Source: DATMBF01 sp035559595 (GTDB lineage: Bacteria > Bacteroidota > Ignavibacteria > UBA10030). Taken from it: a stretch of 64,000 bases of DNA. The DNA is taken from the NCBI GenBank assembly GCA_035559595.1, contig DATMBF010000028.1, positions 124,001 to 188,000 on the forward strand. The letters are read 5' to 3'. The notes beneath the pieces are model-generated. The model worked only from the letters and a program-made list of their open reading frames with translations. It made no database searches and had not been told where the DNA came from. Positions 16,935 to 25,329 of the stretch are shown piece after piece; positions within the stretch are counted from its first letter, which is position 1; each line of letters starts with the position of its first letter. The translations under genes and the position numbers were made by a program.

Positions 16935-18959
16935 TCACCGAAAGAGAATATCCAGTTGAAAGCTCAGGCGATTATCGACATCGCCAAGAATTTCGCTTGC
17001 GCCGGAGCTTATTGTCCGCGCCCGATCCTTAATCGTATGCGAATACTTCGCGGAGATATCCATCCACATCGCAACCTCATATCGCATCATCACATACCAT
17101 CGCATGCCTTTATCAAAGAGGGCAGGATTGGAAAAGCTTCCCGGGAGATCATTCTCAAACTCGTAAACGCGTGACTCAAAAGAGTCTGTATCAAACATAA
17201 TAACTCGCGCATTCATGAGCAAACGAGAAATCGGGATAATCCGCACGTCCTGAAAAACCAGTAATCCGGTTTCTGCTGGCTTTGCTCCGCCTTGGGACAC
17301 AAAAGCCATCTCCACCCTGCTTCTCCACCGAAACGTAATGGAAGGGTTGAAGTCCAACGTGATGCGATAGTTTTCCTGCTTACGCGGCGTGAGGACACGT
17401 TGCAAACGGCCTGAGGCATCGACGACGGTTGTACTCGTCTCCTTCTCTTTCCACTTCATTTGAAGCTGAAGCGATGTCTTTCGGCCGAGTCGAAAATCCG
17501 ACAGCGTAAACAGGTCGTGGCCGCCTGAACGTAATCGCAGATTTGTTGAGTGACGGGGAAAGATAAACTGATCAACGTACGTCGACATAATCCACCACGG
17601 GGCAATCCGAAGCTTTGCACCGACGTAGAAGCCACTCTCGTTTTGTGGAGGCCCGCTCGACTCGCCAAATCCAAATCCATGGAAACTGAGAAAACCGGCA
17701 GGATACGATCGCATCAACAAGGACATACTCACATCTTGACGAGGCTGATACAACAATCCTCCCACTCCAGCGAAAGTTCGGTTCTCATCCATAGCTGCTT
17801 CGGCAAAGAGTGAGAAATGACGGCCTGTGTAGGCTATATCGACTCCGCCTGCGGAGGTATTCCTGCCGAATCTTTGTGCGTCTGAACTCAGGGAAACGGG
17901 TCGTGAGAACTCTGCTGAATAGCCAGACGTGCGAACCTGGAGTCCAGACAAGACTTCCGCCGATAAGATCCCGCCAAGGAGTCGTTCACGAAATGAACCG
18001 CGGCGTTGCTCCTCGCTCGCGGAACGAAAGAGACCTGTGGAATACAGGCCTGTCACAACCCCCTGGCCATCCACACTGCCATTCAAAGGCTTCTCGGAAT
18101 ACAAGACGGTCATTTGCACTGTTCCGAGGGAATGCTGTGCGGCGATACCTCTCAGGTACATGTTCTCGTCGGTCGATAGATAGGGACGTATGCCGCTCCC
18201 ACGTTTTCGAATTCCCGAAATGACATTGCTTCCCTTGGAGAATCCAATCGATCTCCAGAACACCATCCCTTCTCCGGTTTCAACGGCAAAATCCCCAACA
18301 ATGACCCGCGAGCTGCTCAGGTTAACGTCTACATATCCTGCTTTGAAATCCGTTAACGATCGTTCACCGGCATCTTTTTCTGTCAAGAGTCCAACTTCAA
18401 AAGCGAGCTTTTGGAAATGGTCACTTACATCAAATGGTCTCGATCGAGCAATAAACCGATTATAGAGTTTCAATGGTGAACCCAAAAATGTTCCGTCTGT
18501 AAACCCCTTCCGATTCTGCAAATCCTCAACGCTCCGAGTTCGAAACGAACCACCGCGTATGGGAAACTCAAGCGGTGGTTCCGATCGTACGGAAACACTA
18601 AGGAATGGTCGCACACGTTGCAAGAGATCGGGTGTGACGTTTTCGAGAAGCAACAGTTCATCAACAGCCCTGAAGGGTCGATTCTGCCGAAAACTCACGA
18701 TCTCAAGCGCAAGCATCGGGGAGATCTCCGGTATCTGCGTCAACTCTTCTGCAGATGCCGTATTAAGATCGAGTGGCTGTTCAGACAGTTGTGAAAGGAG
18801 ATCAATGAGTTGCGAATCCTCAGCGTCTTGGGTCGCTTCTTCGAGAACACGCTCAAGCTGTGCTTCCGGATCTGATCGAGGAATCGAATCCCGAGAGGAG
18901 GACTCTTGAGCTACCAATTGAACCTGAAGTGCACTGACACACAGAAGGAGCTTAATCAC
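16935..18959 (-). CDS. HhH (ComEA-like) domain protein with outer-membrane barrel-like body
   Basis: 674 residues. Signal peptide (MIKLLLCVSALQVQLVAQ), an acidic Glu/Asp/Gln segment, then a ComEA-type helix-hairpin-helix region (about 58-120: LDLNTASAEELTQIPEISPMLA and a second FRAVDELLLLENVTPDLLQRV). The remaining 500 residues are alternating beta-strand sequence with aromatic ends, as in an outer-membrane barrel, ending in a terminal Phe-Arg. Proteins with this HhH-plus-barrel layout are common and uncharacterised in Bacteroidota. HhH modules usually bind DNA without sequence preference, so DNA handling at the envelope is conceivable but unproven. It overlaps the PorV/Q-like gene by eight bases and precedes the FN3 lipoprotein. 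Confidence 0.7.
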   Translation of the reverse strand: MIKLLLCVSALQVQLVAQESSSRDSIPRSDPEAQLERVLEEATQDAEDSQLIDLLSQLSEQPLDLNTASAEELTQIPEISPMLALEIVSFRQNRPFRAVDELLLLENVTPDLLQRVRPFLSVSVRSEPPLEFPIRGGSFRTRSVEDLQNRKGFTDGTFLGSPLKLYNRFIARSRPFDVSDHFQKLAFEVGLLTEKDAGERSLTDFKAGYVDVNLSSSRVIVGDFAVETGEGMVFWRSIGFSKGSNVISGIRKRGSGIRPYLSTDENMYLRGIAAQHSLGTVQMTVLYSEKPLNGSVDGQGVVTGLYSTGLFRSASEEQRRGSFRERLLGGILSAEVLSGLQVRTSGYSAEFSRPVSLSSDAQRFGRNTSAGGVDIAYTGRHFSLFAEAAMDENRTFAGVGGLLYQPRQDVSMSLLMRSYPAGFLSFHGFGFGESSGPPQNESGFYVGAKLRIAPWWIMSTYVDQFIFPRHSTNLRLRSGGHDLFTLSDFRLGRKTSLQLQMKWKEKETSTTVVDASGRLQRVLTPRKQENYRITLDFNPSITFRWRSRVEMAFVSQGGAKPAETGLLVFQDVRIIPISRLLMNARVIMFDTDSFESRVYEFENDLPGSFSNPALFDKGMRWYVMMRYEVAMWMDISAKYSHTIKDRARTISSGASEILGDVDNRLSFQLDILFR

Positions 18960-19764
18960 GGAATGCCACTCCTATCTCTATTTGATGTGTCCATCCCAGA
19001 AAGGAATGCGAGTATCCGGCGTAACCAAATTCGAACATGGAATAGCGTATCCCTACACCAGCTGTGAACGTTTCCGGTTTATTGGCAAACCCAACACGTA
19101 ATGCCACGGCATCAAGCAGCGTTTGCTCAACGCCGACCTTGAGAGATGCCGGGAACCTTATATCTTTTTCGACAGAGGCGGAAAGAAGAAGATTGTTGAG
19201 AGGAAGAAAGGAAATGCCGAGATCAGCTGAGAGAGGAAGCCGCTCCTTCCTCTTTCCAATCCTTGCGCTGCCGGCATTCTTTCCGACAAACCCAAGCCGG
19301 ACCCGTTCATCCATCTCCGCCATCAATCCGATATCGATGAGAATAACCTGCGCCGATCCATAGCGTTCGATCGAGAACTGCCGTCCGGTCAGAGTGATCC
19401 CGCCGGATATTCCCCAGTCAATTCTTCTGGCCAGACACACTGAGACACCTGTTTCCCGATAGAGTGAAAATCCAAATTGATCGACTCCTATTCCCACATT
19501 GACAAAGGGAGTGGGAACTGTTATGGCGCCGGCGATTGTGCGCAATTCTTCGAGGCCGAACTGCTGAGGGACGACAAACACCGAGGCTTCCAGCCTATTC
19601 ACCTCGGAAAGGCCGGCAGGATTGTGAAACACCGACCATGGAGACACGACAACTGCAACGGTGGAATTCCCAAGCGCAATCGCCCGAGTGCCGCGTCCAT
19701 TGTTCTCTCCCAATGCCCATACCGGAAAGAACACAACGAGGAAGAAGGAAAATCTGAAGAGCAT
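18952..19764 (-). CDS. PorV/PorQ-like outer-membrane beta-barrel protein
   Basis: 270 residues. Signal peptide, then the N-terminal signature of the UPF0164/PorV/PorQ group (RAIALGNSTVAVVVSPWSVFHNPAGLSEV, about 25-55), followed by regular short beta strands to the C-terminal aromatic-rich end (IEIGVAF). In type IX secretion PorV and PorQ are FadL-like outer-membrane proteins that shuttle or receive cargo, but many homologues are not linked to that system. A strong AAGGAG site precedes the ATG. The gene heads the short operon with the HhH protein and is divergent from the DUF4835 gene, whose family includes the type IX component PorD. Confidence 0.65.
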   Translation of the reverse strand: MLFRFSFFLVVFFPVWALGENNGRGTRAIALGNSTVAVVVSPWSVFHNPAGLSEVNRLEASVFVVPQQFGLEELRTIAGAITVPTPFVNVGIGVDQFGFSLYRETGVSVCLARRIDWGISGGITLTGRQFSIERYGSAQVILIDIGLMAEMDERVRLGFVGKNAGSARIGKRKERLPLSADLGISFLPLNNLLLSASVEKDIRFPASLKVGVEQTLLDAVALRVGFANKPETFTAGVGIRYSMFEFGYAGYSHSFLGWTHQIEIGVAFRD

Positions 19765-19775
19765 AAGCTTTCTCC

Positions 19776-19806
19776 TTGAAGTCGCTTCAGATTCTTTCTA
19801 TATTGC
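19776..19806 (+). promoter_or_regulatory. Bacteroidota-type promoter of the DUF4835 gene
   Basis: TTG (19776-19778), 20 bases, TATATTGC (19799-19806), a six-of-eight match to TAnnTTTG. Predicted start about 19812, 18 bases before the ATG at 19830. The same TATATTGC hexamer core recurs at 50724-50731. Confidence 0.6.
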
Positions 19807-19829
19807 GTGCAGGAACTGTATAGTCAGCA

Positions 19830-20720
19830 ATGAAACACACCCTGTTTCTTCTCTTAGCGCTTTTCTCACGATCCATCGCGCAGGAATTGCAGGCCGATGT
19901 AACGGTCAATGTGGAAAAGCTCTCCTCGTCGGTTCGAGACTACCTCGCCGGCTTCGAAGCCGATGTTGAGCGCTACTTGAACAACACGCGATTCACTGAC
20001 GAAGACCTCGCCGGCGAACGCATCCAGTGCTCGTTCAACATCTTTTTCGAGACCGTAAGTGGCGACAACCGGTATACAGCCCGAGTGTTCGTCGGTAGTC
20101 TGCGACCAATCTATATCGGAAATGAGAGATCAACGAGAAGCACCCCAATTCTGCGGATCATGGATGAGCGGTGGGAATTCACGTACGTTCCTAACCAGGT
20201 GATGCTGTTCGATGAATTTCGGTTCGACCCCCTCACTGACTTCCTCGACTTTTACGCCTACCTGATCATTGGATTTGATCTCGAGACGTACACGGAGCTT
20301 TCGGGGAGCCGGTGTTTCCAAAAGGCCCTGAACATTGCCAATCAGGCTAATTCCACAGCTTTTAGCCGGGATTGGCAGCCGAGCCAGACGTACAGCAAAT
20401 TCAGTTTGGCAGACGAGATCAATAACAACAAATACCAGCCGTTTCGGCTCGCCTTCTTTAGCTACCACTTCGACGGAGTCGATCTGCTGGCGACGGAAAC
20501 GACAAAGGGATTAGACAACATTCTCGCTTCCATAGAGACTATCAGTGAACTTCGGCGCAAGCAGGACCCCCGAAGCGTGTTGATTCGTGCATTTTTTGAA
20601 GCAAAGTATCTGGAGATTGCGGAGATTTTCCAGCAGTACCCTGACCGCTCTGTCTACACACGCCTCATTGCCGCTGACCCGAGTCACCAAAGCACCTACC
20701 AAGAATACAGCGCTCGCTGA
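19830..20720 (+). CDS. DUF4835 (PorD-like) secreted protein
   Basis: 296 residues. A signal peptide ends at SIAQ (about residue 17); the mature protein starts QELQADVTVNVEKLSSSVRDYLAGFEADVERYLNN and carries the DUF4835 hallmarks: TRFTDEDLAGERIQCSFNIFF, YTARVFVGSLRPIY, FDEFRFDPLTDFLDFYAYLIIGFD. In Bacteroidota this family is annotated as the type IX secretion/gliding protein PorD. It is transcribed alone from its own promoter, divergent from a PorV/Q-like gene and convergent (three-base gap, no terminator seen) with the HEAT-cyclophilin gene. Family membership is strong; participation in a type IX system depends on core por genes not visible here. Confidence 0.8.
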   Translation: MKHTLFLLLALFSRSIAQELQADVTVNVEKLSSSVRDYLAGFEADVERYLNNTRFTDEDLAGERIQCSFNIFFETVSGDNRYTARVFVGSLRPIYIGNERSTRSTPILRIMDERWEFTYVPNQVMLFDEFRFDPLTDFLDFYAYLIIGFDLETYTELSGSRCFQKALNIANQANSTAFSRDWQPSQTYSKFSLADEINNNKYQPFRLAFFSYHFDGVDLLATETTKGLDNILASIETISELRRKQDPRSVLIRAFFEAKYLEIAEIFQQYPDRSVYTRLIAADPSHQSTYQEYSAR

Positions 20721-20723
20721 CCG

Positions 20724-22832
20724 CTACTTCAACAGTTCCACCGACTCGATTCTGTCGCCAATCTGAATCCTATCGACGACATCCATCCCCTGGACAACGC
20801 GACCGAAAATAGTGTATCGACCGTCGAGATGCGGTTGGGGTGAATGCGTGATAAAAAACTGGCATCCCTCCGTATCCTTACCGGCGCTGGCGAGACCCAC
20901 CGATCCTCGTTCATAGTTCACTAACGACCATTCGGACCGTATCGAATAGCCGGGTCCTCCCCATCCGTCACCTCGAGGGTCTCCCCCCTGAATCACAAAA
21001 TTCGGAACCACGCGATGGAAGGTCAAGCCCTTGTAAAAGCCTCGCCTCACCAGCTTCACGAAGCTCAAGATGGAGAACGGAGCATGGTCCTTCATAAGCT
21101 GAAGAGTTATAGTGCCGCGATTCGTCTTCATTCGAACACGCTGGTTCGGTGTTATCCGTTCGAGTCCGCGCCAGTCATAGTCTGTATACAGAGGTTCAGT
21201 GCTTTTCGGAATGCTTGCCGAGTAATCCTCACCGGTGATTTTCGCAAGCGAAGCCGCAGCAACGACCGCCACCGTCTTGTCAGGATCAAGCAACGCCCGC
21301 TCGAGCACCGGCACGACTTTCCGGTCGCCGATCTTGCCAAGGGTTTCGAGAAGAGCCTGCATTGCTTCCGTATCGTTCGGACTGGAGAGGCGAGTAGAGG
21401 TCAGCATCAGTTCTTCGACAATCTGTTCGCCTCGTCCACCCTCTATCAGGATTGCATAGATGGAAGAATCTCCAGCAGCTTGTGAGACCAGAGTGGTGAC
21501 CGCCATGTCATCACGGAGAAGCGAGGACTTCATTCGTCGGTACAGCAGATCCGGGAGAAAGGCAAGCGACGCCTCTTTTCGCATCTTCCGTATATTGGCA
21601 GGCGTCAAGAGCTTACGCAACGCCTCCCAAGCGCCGACAGCCACTTTCACCTCTTCATCTTCGACATGTGAAAGGATGATGCTCAAATGCTCGACGGAAG
21701 GGATAAGGCTCATTCCTTCCAACACTTTCGTCCTCAGTCGAATTGATGTCTTCTTCTCTTGGAGAAGGTCGCTAAATGCAAAGTCGGCAGGGAACAACTT
21801 GCCAATGACCACAATCGCCTCCCCCTTCACAAGATCAGACTGTCGCTTTGTTTTTGAGAGCAGGGCAAGCAGCTTCTGGCGTAGTTGGTCTTTGTTTTTC
21901 GCTTTATCGATATGTTCTTTTTGAATGCCGCCCAGAGCTCCCAATAACGCCATTGTGACGTGCGTCTCCTGGGAATCAAGCCAGGGGAGTACTTCGTCCA
22001 GTGCAGACGAATGTTCAGGAATCAAGTTGATGAGAGATCGCACGATCTGTACTTGCACGCGCCATTCCTTTGTCGATTTCTCCCTCCGTGCTAAATCGCG
22101 AAGAGTCGTATACGAAACTGACGTTTTCGCCCTTCCCAAAAGCGTGGCAAGATGCATCCGAACCTCGCCGTTTTTCTCTTGCGATAGTTTCTTGAGGTCG
22201 TTCGAATGTTCTTCCAATTCCTTGTCGAGAGGCTCGTATGGCGACATCCGCCAGAGGGCATACAATGCCTTCCACCTAACCTCAGGAGAGGGGTCACTCA
22301 ACAGACGCAGACAAAGAGAAACGCCAACTTGTGACTTGACGCCGCGTAACGCGCAGCGAGCAACTGACAAGGCAATTTCTCCATTAAGCTCTGCAAGTTT
22401 TGGGGAAATCTTGAAGGAATCCAGAATACTCAGCGCGGAGTCTGTGCCACATTTCCCGAGAGCCTCAATAATCCTTTTAAGGGCGTCTTTGCTCTTTTCC
22501 TTTGCCAATCGTTCTGCAAGCGGCTTCTGAGATTCTTTGCTGCCGATTTGCCCAAGAGCAAAAGCTGCTGCCGCTCGTACCTTTGCCGATCCGTCGTCTA
22601 ACAACGGAACGATATCGCCCACCGTCGCGGAATCCTGAATGTTGGCAAGTGCAATCAACGCACGATAGCGAAGATTGGCATCTTGTGAATTGAGATACGA
22701 GAAGAGCTTTCCCTCCCCTGTCGAACGTTGATCCTGCAGCTTCAAGATCTCTCGTTCAGGGGTGGAGTACTTCTGGGAGAATGCGCTCCCCTGAAGAAGC
22801 ACCAAGCTAAGAACAATAGGGAGGAATTTCAT
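20724..22832 (-). CDS. Exported HEAT-repeat / cyclophilin-type peptidyl-prolyl isomerase fusion
   Basis: 702 residues from the ATG at 22832, chosen because AGGGGG lies seven bases upstream and a signal peptide (FLPIVLSLVLLQGSAFSQ) follows. Residues about 30-550 are HEAT/PBS-lyase-like helical repeats (DGSAKVRAAAAFALGQIG and similar blocks); residues about 567-702 form a complete cyclophilin domain with FHRVVPNFVIQGGDP, QFFITHSP and HLDGRYTIFGRV. Cyclophilins catalyse cis-trans isomerisation of prolyl bonds; the exported form should assist envelope protein folding, with the HEAT array as a client- or partner-binding platform. It follows sdaAA by 29 bases. The fusion is known in FCB bacteria but the function is not established. 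Confidence 0.88.
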   Translation of the reverse strand: MKFLPIVLSLVLLQGSAFSQKYSTPEREILKLQDQRSTGEGKLFSYLNSQDANLRYRALIALANIQDSATVGDIVPLLDDGSAKVRAAAAFALGQIGSKESQKPLAERLAKEKSKDALKRIIEALGKCGTDSALSILDSFKISPKLAELNGEIALSVARCALRGVKSQVGVSLCLRLLSDPSPEVRWKALYALWRMSPYEPLDKELEEHSNDLKKLSQEKNGEVRMHLATLLGRAKTSVSYTTLRDLARREKSTKEWRVQVQIVRSLINLIPEHSSALDEVLPWLDSQETHVTMALLGALGGIQKEHIDKAKNKDQLRQKLLALLSKTKRQSDLVKGEAIVVIGKLFPADFAFSDLLQEKKTSIRLRTKVLEGMSLIPSVEHLSIILSHVEDEEVKVAVGAWEALRKLLTPANIRKMRKEASLAFLPDLLYRRMKSSLLRDDMAVTTLVSQAAGDSSIYAILIEGGRGEQIVEELMLTSTRLSSPNDTEAMQALLETLGKIGDRKVVPVLERALLDPDKTVAVVAAASLAKITGEDYSASIPKSTEPLYTDYDWRGLERITPNQRVRMKTNRGTITLQLMKDHAPFSILSFVKLVRRGFYKGLTFHRVVPNFVIQGGDPRGDGWGGPGYSIRSEWSLVNYERGSVGLASAGKDTEGCQFFITHSPQPHLDGRYTIFGRVVQGMDVVDRIQIGDRIESVELLK

Positions 22833-22861
22833 AGCTACCCCCTGAAGATGGAGAGGAATGA

Positions 22862-23734
22862 TCAACCCTCGGCTCGAAAGACTTTCTTCTGAATCTCGCG
22901 ACCTGTCCTTGTATTCGCAAGTCCGCCCTGCCCAGATTCTTTGAGGCGTGGTGACATCAGGTCACCGACCTCTTTTGTGGCAAAGATCACCTCATCGGCC
23001 GGAATGAGGCTCTTGATTCCGGCTAATGCCATTTGCGCCGAGACAAAGGCATTTGCAACACCTACTGCGTTGCGGGTGGTGCAGGGTTCTTCAACGAGGC
23101 CGCCGACCGGGTCGCAAACAAGTCCCATGGAAGCCTTCAGCGCGAACCCAACTGCCTCGAGAATTTGCTCTTCATTTCCCCCCAGCAAATATACAATCGT
23201 TGCCGCACCCATTGCAGCGGCACTTCCGGTTTCACCCATGCATCCTGCTTCGGAGCCGGCAAAGGAGGAATTCTTCGCAAAGATCAGTCCAACAGCCGAA
23301 GAGACCAAAAGTCCCTCGAGTATCTTCTCCCGCGGAATCTTGTGCTCCTCCATCATTGTCACCAGAATAGCCGGGATGATTCCGGCGGACCCCGCCGTCG
23401 GGGCTGCCGCAATTCGGCCCATGCACGCGTTCACTTCGCCTACGGCAATGGCACGAGCAACGGCCCGTTTGAGTGAAGTTCCTAGCGTCTCAATTGGCGC
23501 GTTATAGACGGTCTTCGCCCAATTATTGAGCATGCCACTCGGCGTAATCACCATTTGCGTGAGCCCCTGCTCAACAGATTCCTCCATGACAAGGAGAATG
23601 CGTTTAAGTCCGTTATACACCTGTTCACGCGTCAGATGCTTATTGCGCATCTCGTAATCGAGCATGGCTTGTGCCATATCTTTCTTTTCGCGCCGACAGT
23701 ACTCAACAATATCCGACAACAAGTTGAATTCCAT
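22862..23734 (-). CDS. sdaAA: L-serine ammonia-lyase, alpha (iron-sulfur) subunit
   Basis: 290 residues from the ATG at 23734, preceded by AGAGGA; a longer frame would run into sdaAB. It carries the family's glycine-rich and cysteine motifs: PTAGSAGIIPAIL (about 110), EAGCMGETGSAAAMGAA (about 165), CDPVGGLVEEPC (about 210) and the C-terminal MSPRLKESGQGGLA. The three cysteines are those expected to bind the [4Fe-4S] cluster that activates L-serine for deamination to pyruvate and ammonia. The enzyme is split into two genes as in Bacillus; the beta-subunit gene sdaAB ends seven bases upstream, so they form one operon with tatD. Confidence 0.95.
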   Translation of the reverse strand: MEFNLLSDIVEYCRREKKDMAQAMLDYEMRNKHLTREQVYNGLKRILLVMEESVEQGLTQMVITPSGMLNNWAKTVYNAPIETLGTSLKRAVARAIAVGEVNACMGRIAAAPTAGSAGIIPAILVTMMEEHKIPREKILEGLLVSSAVGLIFAKNSSFAGSEAGCMGETGSAAAMGAATIVYLLGGNEEQILEAVGFALKASMGLVCDPVGGLVEEPCTTRNAVGVANAFVSAQMALAGIKSLIPADEVIFATKEVGDLMSPRLKESGQGGLANTRTGREIQKKVFRAEG

Positions 23735-23741
23735 AATTCCT

Positions 23742-24437
23742 CTACTTTTCGTACCGCGAACTTCCCTCCACCATCGGTTCAACCAGACGAACGAATTTCA
23801 CCCAGGGAAACGACTCAATTTTCTTCAGCGTCACTTCGTCGATGGGTTGATCCATCTCGATGACCATGTTTGCGAGGGTCTCATTTCGCGAGACGTACAT
23901 GTTTGCAATGTTCACTCCTTTTTCCGCAATTGCTTCCGTAATGTTCTTGATACTCCCCGGCACGTCTTGCGCAATAAGAACAAGCGTGTGCGTTTGTGCA
24001 TTGAAATCGACCGAGAAGCCCTCGATTTCTTGGATTCGGATCCTTCCCCCACCCAACGAAACTCCGACAATCTCTACTGCCCCGCCGCGCTCCCCGATGA
24101 GTTTGATTCGGGCAGTGTTCGAATGAAACTTTACGAAATCCCCTCTGAATCTCCACTCCCACTCCAGTCCCTCTTTCCTCGCAAGCTCGAACGAACTCTT
24201 GATACGATCATCATCCGGTCCAAACCCTAAGATACCGCCGATGATCGCCCTGTCTGTGCCGTGCCCTTTATGCGTTTTCGCGAAGGAGTTGTAAAGCGTA
24301 ATGACCGCTTTTTTGGGCTTCTCCCGAAGCAGCTGTCTGGCAACATAACCAATCCTGCTCGCCCCCGCCGTATGGGAGCTAGAAGGACCGATCATGATCG
24401 GGCCAAGAATGTCAAAGATGCTCGGATGGTCTGTCAT
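23742..24437 (-). CDS. sdaAB: L-serine ammonia-lyase, beta subunit with ACT domain
   Basis: 231 residues. The N-terminal serine-dehydratase beta domain has the signature IMIGPSSSHTAGASRIG (about 14-30) and KTHKGHGTDRAI; the C-terminal part (about 155-220) is an ACT domain (HTLVLIAQDVPGSIKNITEAIAEKGVNIANMYVSR), which usually binds the amino acid for regulation or stability. It partners with the iron-sulfur alpha subunit encoded just downstream. Its ATG overlaps the tatD stop by four bases (ATGA), indicating translational coupling. Confidence 0.95.
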   Translation of the reverse strand: MTDHPSIFDILGPIMIGPSSSHTAGASRIGYVARQLLREKPKKAVITLYNSFAKTHKGHGTDRAIIGGILGFGPDDDRIKSSFELARKEGLEWEWRFRGDFVKFHSNTARIKLIGERGGAVEIVGVSLGGGRIRIQEIEGFSVDFNAQTHTLVLIAQDVPGSIKNITEAIAEKGVNIANMYVSRNETLANMVIEMDQPIDEVTLKKIESFPWVKFVRLVEPMVEGSSRYEK

Positions 24438-25252
24438 GCGCGGGCTTCAATCTCTTTTTTCAGGCCAAAGAGAATTTGTGCGTTGCGGCTTGTTGTTTCA
24501 GCGATCGTCTCGACCGGCACAGAGAAAACCTCCGCAATCTTTTCGGCAACCAGTTTCACATAGGCGGGCTCGTTTCTCTTGCCTCGGTGCGGCACAGGGG
24601 TCAAGTACGGCGAGTCTGTTTCGATAAGGATGTTAGAATAACCGATTTCTTTCAGCGTCGCGAGCACGGGCGAGTTTTTGAAGGTGACAATTCCGGGATA
24701 GGAAACAGTGAAGCCAAGTTCGAATAATTCTGTTGCCTGGCCGGCAGTTCCCGTAAAGCAATGAAAAACACCGCGCTTCGGTTCCTCATGCCCCTTCGCA
24801 CACCACGCCGAATTCCGGTTTACTGCTTCTCTGACAATCCTTATCGCCTCGTCGACTGAGTCGCGCGTATGGACTATGATAGGAAGGTTTCGTTCGACTG
24901 CTATCTCGATTTGTCGGCGAAAGACGGTGCGCTGTTGATCTGGAGACGAAAGATCATAATAATAATCCAGCCCGATTTCTCCGATTGCGACAACGCGAGC
25001 CTGATGGCTCATCTCTTCAACGCGTTTGAGTCCTTCCTCGGTGGCTTTGGAAGCCTCGTGCGGGTGAAAACCGACGGCAGCAAAGACGATGGGATTCAGT
25101 TCGGAGAGTTCAATTGACTCCTCGCTCGTTTCGACGGTGGTGCCGGGAACAACGATGCCCTCGACTCCGGCATCAAGAGCACGGCGGAGCACTTCCGCTC
25201 GATCGCCCTTATAATTCTCATAAAACAAATGAGCGTGGGAATCAATCAGCAT
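24434..25252 (-). CDS. TatD family metal-dependent hydrolase
   Basis: 272 residues covering a complete TIM-barrel with the TatD metal ligands: DSHAHL (His4-x-His6 region), GEIGLDYYYD, IIVHTRDS, GVFHCFTG and LIETDSPYLTP. TatD-family enzymes are 3'-to-5' exonucleases or DNases; D-aminoacyl and other hydrolase activities have been proposed for paralogues. It is the first gene of the operon tatD-sdaAB-sdaAA, with a promoter directly upstream (25277-25307). The sequence before the ATG contains two copies of AAAGTTATGC 15 bases apart, the second containing the start codon. Exact substrate is unknown. Confidence 0.93.
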   Translation of the reverse strand: MLIDSHAHLFYENYKGDRAEVLRRALDAGVEGIVVPGTTVETSEESIELSELNPIVFAAVGFHPHEASKATEEGLKRVEEMSHQARVVAIGEIGLDYYYDLSSPDQQRTVFRRQIEIAVERNLPIIVHTRDSVDEAIRIVREAVNRNSAWCAKGHEEPKRGVFHCFTGTAGQATELFELGFTVSYPGIVTFKNSPVLATLKEIGYSNILIETDSPYLTPVPHRGKRNEPAYVKLVAEKIAEVFSVPVETIAETTSRNAQILFGLKKEIEARA

Positions 25253-25276
25253 AACTTTAGTGGCATAACTTTCGAG

Positions 25277-25307
25277 TTAAGGTACACCAATCTTTCGACT
25301 CTATCAA
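25277..25307 (-). promoter_or_regulatory. Bacteroidota-type promoter of the tatD-sdaAB-sdaAA operon
   Basis: Minus strand TTG (25307-25305), 20 bases, TACCTTAA (25284-25277), six of eight to TAnnTTTG. Predicted start about 25271, some 19 bases before the tatD ATG. It lies in the 77-base gap after the TonB receptor stop. Confidence 0.5.
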
Positions 25308-25329
25308 GGAAGGTGTGGTGAATGGCTTG

